From assembly GCA_023390815.1 (NCBI GenBank), contig JAEWCC010000057.1, forward strand, positions 1 through 64,000: DNA of 64,000 nt. The letters are read 5' to 3'. The notes under the pieces are model-generated. The model did not search any database. It had not been told where the DNA came from and saw only the letters and a list, made by a program, of their open reading frames with translations. Both the position numbers and the translations under genes were made by a program. This DNA comes from Bacillota bacterium. GTDB lineage: Bacteria > Bacillota > Clostridia > Christensenellales > SZUA-584. Positions 60,555 to 64,000 of the stretch are shown here, in pieces (within the stretch, counting starts at the first letter, position 1; every line of letters begins with the position of its first letter).

Positions 60555-61601
60555 CTATTCTTGGGGGGAAATATGAATCCATGTATTCCCGGGTCTTAAT
60601 ACGATCTGCTGCCCCTGGCCATCGTAGTAAACCGTCTCATCATCTTCGGTTTTCCTCTCCCATGTGCCGTGTATCAGCTGTCCGCCGATATAGAAATCCG
60701 CGTTGCCGCCTCCGGTCATCTCCCATAGTTTTCTATCATCTGAGGTTTTGTATGTACTGTATTGTACAATAATGTTTTTTACGCTTACCTGCTCCTCCGT
60801 CTCCGCAGACAGGAATGGCTTCCCGTTCATCGAACGCAAATAGACGTCATTTTGCGCATCGTAGCGGTACGAGATATAATCGCTGTCATTGGAACACATT
60901 TCAAGGGCAAATTCGCTGACGCTTTCTCCGGTATAGGAAGCGCCGCTGTCAAACTTCCAATGGAGAGGTTCGGGGTTGTAATCATATAATTGCTGGGCAA
61001 GCAACGGGTTCCCCATAACATTATGTGGGGCGTCTGCGGTCGACACACGGTAATAGTAGTCGTTCCACTTGCCGGAAAGCCCGTCTATATCGAATTTGAG
61101 GTCGTCATACAGCGCATGCCCGTAAAAACTATATGGTGCGTGCCTTTCGCCCGACCCGGATCCTGCTCCGCCAAAATGCATGAATATCGCATCCCACTCG
61201 TGCTGTATGTACAGAAAAGGCACTCGCGCACTTCTGACCGGCATCACCTCTTCAGGTACATTATCGGCAAAAACGCATATGAAACGGGTTATACTGCCTT
61301 CAACGGGTACCTCATAAACTACATCGGCAGTTTGCAAGCCTCTTTGTGGACGCGCCGCCGGGGAGTTTTCGATCGAGACTATAACCGGGCGATACTCCCC
61401 TTCAAAAGGCAATCCAGTGGTATAGGAAACGGGGCCGGGTTCAGGAGTCGGTGTCGGCTCTTCCGTTGGCGTAGCTATTGCAGGTGCCATCGTTTCAGTT
61501 GGCTTAACAGTGGCTGTCGGTGCAGGTTCAATATTCTGCTTGTTGCAAGCAGCAAGCAACAGTACGAATAACCCAGTAAGCATCCATAGTACGCGCCTCA
61601 T
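60555..61601 (-). CDS. DUF3048 (YerB-like) lipoprotein
   Basis: 348 aa. Lipoprotein signal ending LLLAACN (Cys19), a Thr/Pro/Glu-rich linker (about 22-58), then DUF3048: PVIVSIENSPAARPQRGLQTADVVYE, MPVRSARVPF, and the C-terminal DUF3048_C region ending GNTWIHI. Surface-attached, role unknown; located inside the polymer locus but on its own transcript. Confidence 0.9.
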   Translation of the reverse strand: MRRVLWMLTGLFVLLLAACNKQNIEPAPTATVKPTETMAPAIATPTEEPTPTPEPGPVSYTTGLPFEGEYRPVIVSIENSPAARPQRGLQTADVVYEVPVEGSITRFICVFADNVPEEVMPVRSARVPFLYIQHEWDAIFMHFGGAGSGSGERHAPYSFYGHALYDDLKFDIDGLSGKWNDYYYRVSTADAPHNVMGNPLLAQQLYDYNPEPLHWKFDSGASYTGESVSEFALEMCSNDSDYISYRYDAQNDVYLRSMNGKPFLSAETEEQVSVKNIIVQYSTYKTSDDRKLWEMTGGGNADFYIGGQLIHGTWERKTEDDETVYYDGQGQQIVLRPGNTWIHISPQE

Positions 61602-62022
61602 ATTACCCCTCCGGTTTCATGCTTAATTCCTTTTCTGCTGATCTGACCTAAGATAAGTCTATTTGATATAGACTCAAGAAAAGAGCAAATCAGGCTGCGG
61701 AATTATACCCTCGTTTGCGCTAAAAGTAACTGTCCTATATATTAAACCTTATTTTTTCCAGCGTGATTAATATTATTACTTTTATTAGCGAAAAGCAATA
61801 TATTAATAATAAAAAACGGGATTCTAAAAACGGACGGCATTGAACCATTCCAAGAGGCTTTTTTAATGCTGCTATACCTAATATACTTTAACCAAACACC
61901 GGAAGGACAACCGGCTAATCTACTAATCATAATGCAGGTCGAATTAGATTTAAGTGGACCGAAACGAACTTATCATGATCCCTTAATAAGTTCACCGTAG
62001 TTAATGCACGGTTTTTATAATA
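61602..62022. other. 421-bp AT-rich intergenic region
   Basis: No convincing gene. A 62-codon minus-strand frame (61742-61930, starting MISRLAGCPSGVWLKYIRY) has no ribosome-binding site; its first part vaguely resembles the start of surface-polymer acyltransferases, so it may be a relic. No clear terminator after tagO seen apart from weak A/T runs. Confidence 0.4.
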
Positions 62023-63093
62023 TTAGTGATTTTCCTTACTTTCCTCTGCCCGCTCGATTTCAAGCAGTCTGCGCGCTTTAAATATCGTATATACGACCGC
62101 AGCAGTTGCAATAAGGCACAAAAGCATCCACCCCACAAGATATAACTCGTACCGGTAGATTACTACACCCAGCCCGGATGATATCGCCTGGGCGATCATC
62201 ATCACCACAACCACGACCCGCTGGCTTTTAAACTTGCGATTCAGGATATGATGGAAGTGCATTTTATCGGGCTTCATTACTGGGCGCTTCATGATAAGCC
62301 GACGCAGCACCGCCATAGCCATATCTACGATGGGAACGAGGATCAAGTATACAGGAACAATATATTCCCGGATATTTTCCTCCGACATGCTCATGATCGA
62401 AAAAATCCCCAGCATAAACCCGATAAACATACTGCCTGCGTCGCCCATAAACAGCTTGGCTGGGTTGATGTTATACGGTAAAAACCCGAGTATGGCGCCA
62501 AACAACGCCAGCGCTGTCGGGAGCGCGAGCTGGGTGCGGCCCTGCAGATAAAAGATCGCCGCAAAACCCAATACAGACATAAGCGAAATGCAGCTGGCCA
62601 GCCCGTCAAGGCCGTCCGCAAAGTTGATCGCATTGGTCACCGCAACGATCCATACCACGACGATCAATGAAACCAGCAATATTATACCTAAGCCGCTCTG
62701 CATCAACGTCGGCGGGAAATAGAACTGAAGACATCCCACCAATACAATGAGCGCGAGAATGAACAATATGAGAAGCCGGCGCTTTGCGGACAGGTGCATG
62801 ATGTCATCGATGAGTCCCATCGCCGTTACCCCGGTGATACCCACTGCAAAGGCAATTACCAGGCTCATATTTAGTCCGTCTACGAAAACCAGAATAAAAA
62901 ACAGCGCCGCCAGGATTGTCGCGAAGTAAATCGCCACCCCGCCCATCAGCGGCATTGGCTTATTGTGAGCCTTCCGTTCGCTGGGTATGTCCAATATCTT
63001 GAGTCTTTTAGACAAGCCGATCATCAGCGGCGTCAGCCCTAATGCAAGAACACACGCTGCCGCAGCGCTGATCAGGTAATCCAAATTGTTCAA
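62023..63093 (-). CDS. tagO: undecaprenyl-phosphate N-acetylhexosamine-1-phosphate transferase (TagO/WecA family)
   Basis: A 356-aa membrane enzyme with about 11 helices that starts surface polymers by moving GlcNAc-1-P (or similar) from UDP to undecaprenyl phosphate. Conserved cytoplasmic motifs: HNKPMPLMGG, GLIDDIMHL (Asp pair), NAINFADGLDGLA, FMGDAGSMFIGF and the HFHHIL loop. A TTG start with GAGG nine bases upstream. Together with the transferases, flippase and Wzy-like protein it completes the pathway. Confidence 0.94.
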   Translation of the reverse strand: MNNLDYLISAAAACVLALGLTPLMIGLSKRLKILDIPSERKAHNKPMPLMGGVAIYFATILAALFFILVFVDGLNMSLVIAFAVGITGVTAMGLIDDIMHLSAKRRLLILFILALIVLVGCLQFYFPPTLMQSGLGIILLVSLIVVVWIVAVTNAINFADGLDGLASCISLMSVLGFAAIFYLQGRTQLALPTALALFGAILGFLPYNINPAKLFMGDAGSMFIGFMLGIFSIMSMSEENIREYIVPVYLILVPIVDMAMAVLRRLIMKRPVMKPDKMHFHHILNRKFKSQRVVVVVMMIAQAISSGLGVVIYRYELYLVGWMLLCLIATAAVVYTIFKARRLLEIERAEESKENH

Positions 63094-63343
63094 GTCCCAA
63101 TACCTCGTTTCAAAACTGCCGGGATCAATTCCTTTCCACTAATTCAAGGGTCCATTATAAGCATGTACATCTTCTATGTCAACGCAACTGTTGATATAAA
63201 AACATCGGCATACTGCTGCATGATGGAGACAATAAGCCAAATATGCCACAGTTTAACCATTTTGTTAACCGACATATTTTATTATCGGTTGCATTCCAGT
63301 CTTGGTGGTAAACTGCAATATCCACTGCCTTGTACAATGTAAA

Positions 63344-64000
63344 TTATCCGATTTCTGTCACAAATGCATGTAGGATATAACGCGCTTCGTCGAAATCGTA
63401 GGTGCAGGTGGACATGGTGATAATGCGGTTTTGATCATTGGGGCATTTGCCGGGTTTGAAATCTGAAAGCGCTTTAATCTCCGCTACATAGGACTCAAAT
63501 TCGGTTTCGTCGCCGGATCCCATAAAAAAACGTTGCGAACCCGACTCGGACACATATCCGCTGAATAAATCGAGACGGTAATTTCGCTGCGGAGTCAGCA
63601 GGTACATGACCGGGTGCGCGTCATAATACTCCTGATTGCCATATTCCACAAGGCAGGCAAACATGGCACCGCTTTTCATGTGGTGCCCATAGATGATGGT
63701 ATTGGGATCGGAAAAATCCGGGCTGCAGCGGCTGTCGATAAACAGCGTCCCGTTGCGATTGGCCTCCCCCGTATAAAGATGTTTGAGATAATAGGTATTG
63801 TTATCGGTATGCACCACAGGATCGTTAATCGGCGTATCCGCACAGTACAGCCATCCCGCCACTTCGGGATTGATCTTATGCAGCGCGTCAAAATCCACTG
63901 TGATTGGTGGTTTTTCCAGCGGGGTTTGTGTAGGCACTTCCTCTGACTCCGGCACTTCGGTTTGGGCGGCAGGCAGCCCTTCATCGGCAATCACGACCGC
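63344..64000 (-). CDS. class B sortase, partial at the right edge
   Basis: The N-terminus lies beyond the window; about 218 codons are visible, beginning after the presumed membrane anchor with an acidic Pro/Thr-rich stem. Catalytic His is in YGHHMKSGAMF, the Cys in STCTYDFDEA and the Arg follows (ARYIL). INPEVAGWL and DPVVHTDNNTYYL are typical of SrtB. It anchors proteins with NPxTx-like signals to peptidoglycan. Substrate genes are not in the window. The 250 bp to tagO hold no gene. Confidence 0.9.
   Translation of the reverse strand, partial: AVVIADEGLPAAQTEVPESEEVPTQTPLEKPPITVDFDALHKINPEVAGWLYCADTPINDPVVHTDNNTYYLKHLYTGEANRNGTLFIDSRCSPDFSDPNTIIYGHHMKSGAMFACLVEYGNQEYYDAHPVMYLLTPQRNYRLDLFSGYVSESGSQRFFMGSGDETEFESYVAEIKALSDFKPGKCPNDQNRIITMSTCTYDFDEARYILHAFVTEIG

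Noticed and set aside
61742..61930. 62-codon minus-strand frame between the DUF3048 gene and tagO
   Set aside because: No ribosome-binding site and only a vague resemblance to acyltransferase N-termini; kept as a possible relic within the intergenic entry.
1..64000. CRISPR array or tandem repeat cluster
   Set aside because: No regularly spaced repeats were seen anywhere in the window.

Overview
The window comes from the chromosome of an endospore-forming, probably motile, low-to-mid GC member of the Firmicutes, most likely a clostridium. Evidence: the spoIIGA-sigE pair, an uninterrupted sigK, a GerM lipoprotein, a CwlD-type cortex amidase, the ctsR-mcsA-mcsB-clpC operon with a CtsR box, a CIRCE element before hsp20, mutS2, the gerM-rph-rdgB-yfcE cluster, and a chemoreceptor behind a sigma-28-like promoter. 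The genus cannot be fixed from the roughly 113 bases of 16S rRNA present.

Layout. 1-632: 5' end of a 16S rRNA gene (minus strand) with two tandem TTGACA-N17 promoters. 633-10.6 kb: housekeeping genes, namely a D-2-hydroxyacid dehydrogenase, a ComEC-like metallo-beta-lactamase protein, an HtrA protease with a two-component system in CssRS-HtrA style, a DUF523 protein, MutS2 and LysA. 10.7-14.15 kb: a compact AT-rich four-gene operon (4TM membrane protein, radical SAM enzyme, thymidylate-kinase-like protein, EEP phosphodiesterase) next to tRNA-Arg(ACG). It is the strongest candidate for an undescribed system. 14.6-30.2 kb: D-lyxose isomerase-like protein, YihY, the CtsR/McsAB/ClpC stress operon, CwlD, TsaD, a lone GcvH, CysS, a BlaI/BlaR1-like pair with an unusual sensor region, and Hsp20. 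30.35-31.8 kb: a decayed IS200/IS605 tnpA whose two halves flank two small genes. 31.9-47.7 kb: spoIIGA-sigE, an M14 lipoprotein, a diguanylate cyclase, gerM-rph-rdgB-yfcE, a PadR regulator with a HAAS-SEDS membrane protein, nfo-like/M24 peptidase/efp, a chemoreceptor, a TetR regulator and sigK.

47.9-63.1 kb is a surface polysaccharide locus: WecB, an extended SDR, a TarI/IspD-like cytidylyltransferase, a GT32-TagF fusion, a Wzx flippase, four GT2 glycosyltransferases, a Wzy/O-antigen-ligase protein and a TagO/WecA initiator. Together they suggest a polymer started on undecaprenyl phosphate, decorated with polyol-phosphate groups, flipped and polymerised outside. A class B sortase, cut by the window edge, closes the region.

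All functions are inferred from motifs and context read by eye. No database search was run.
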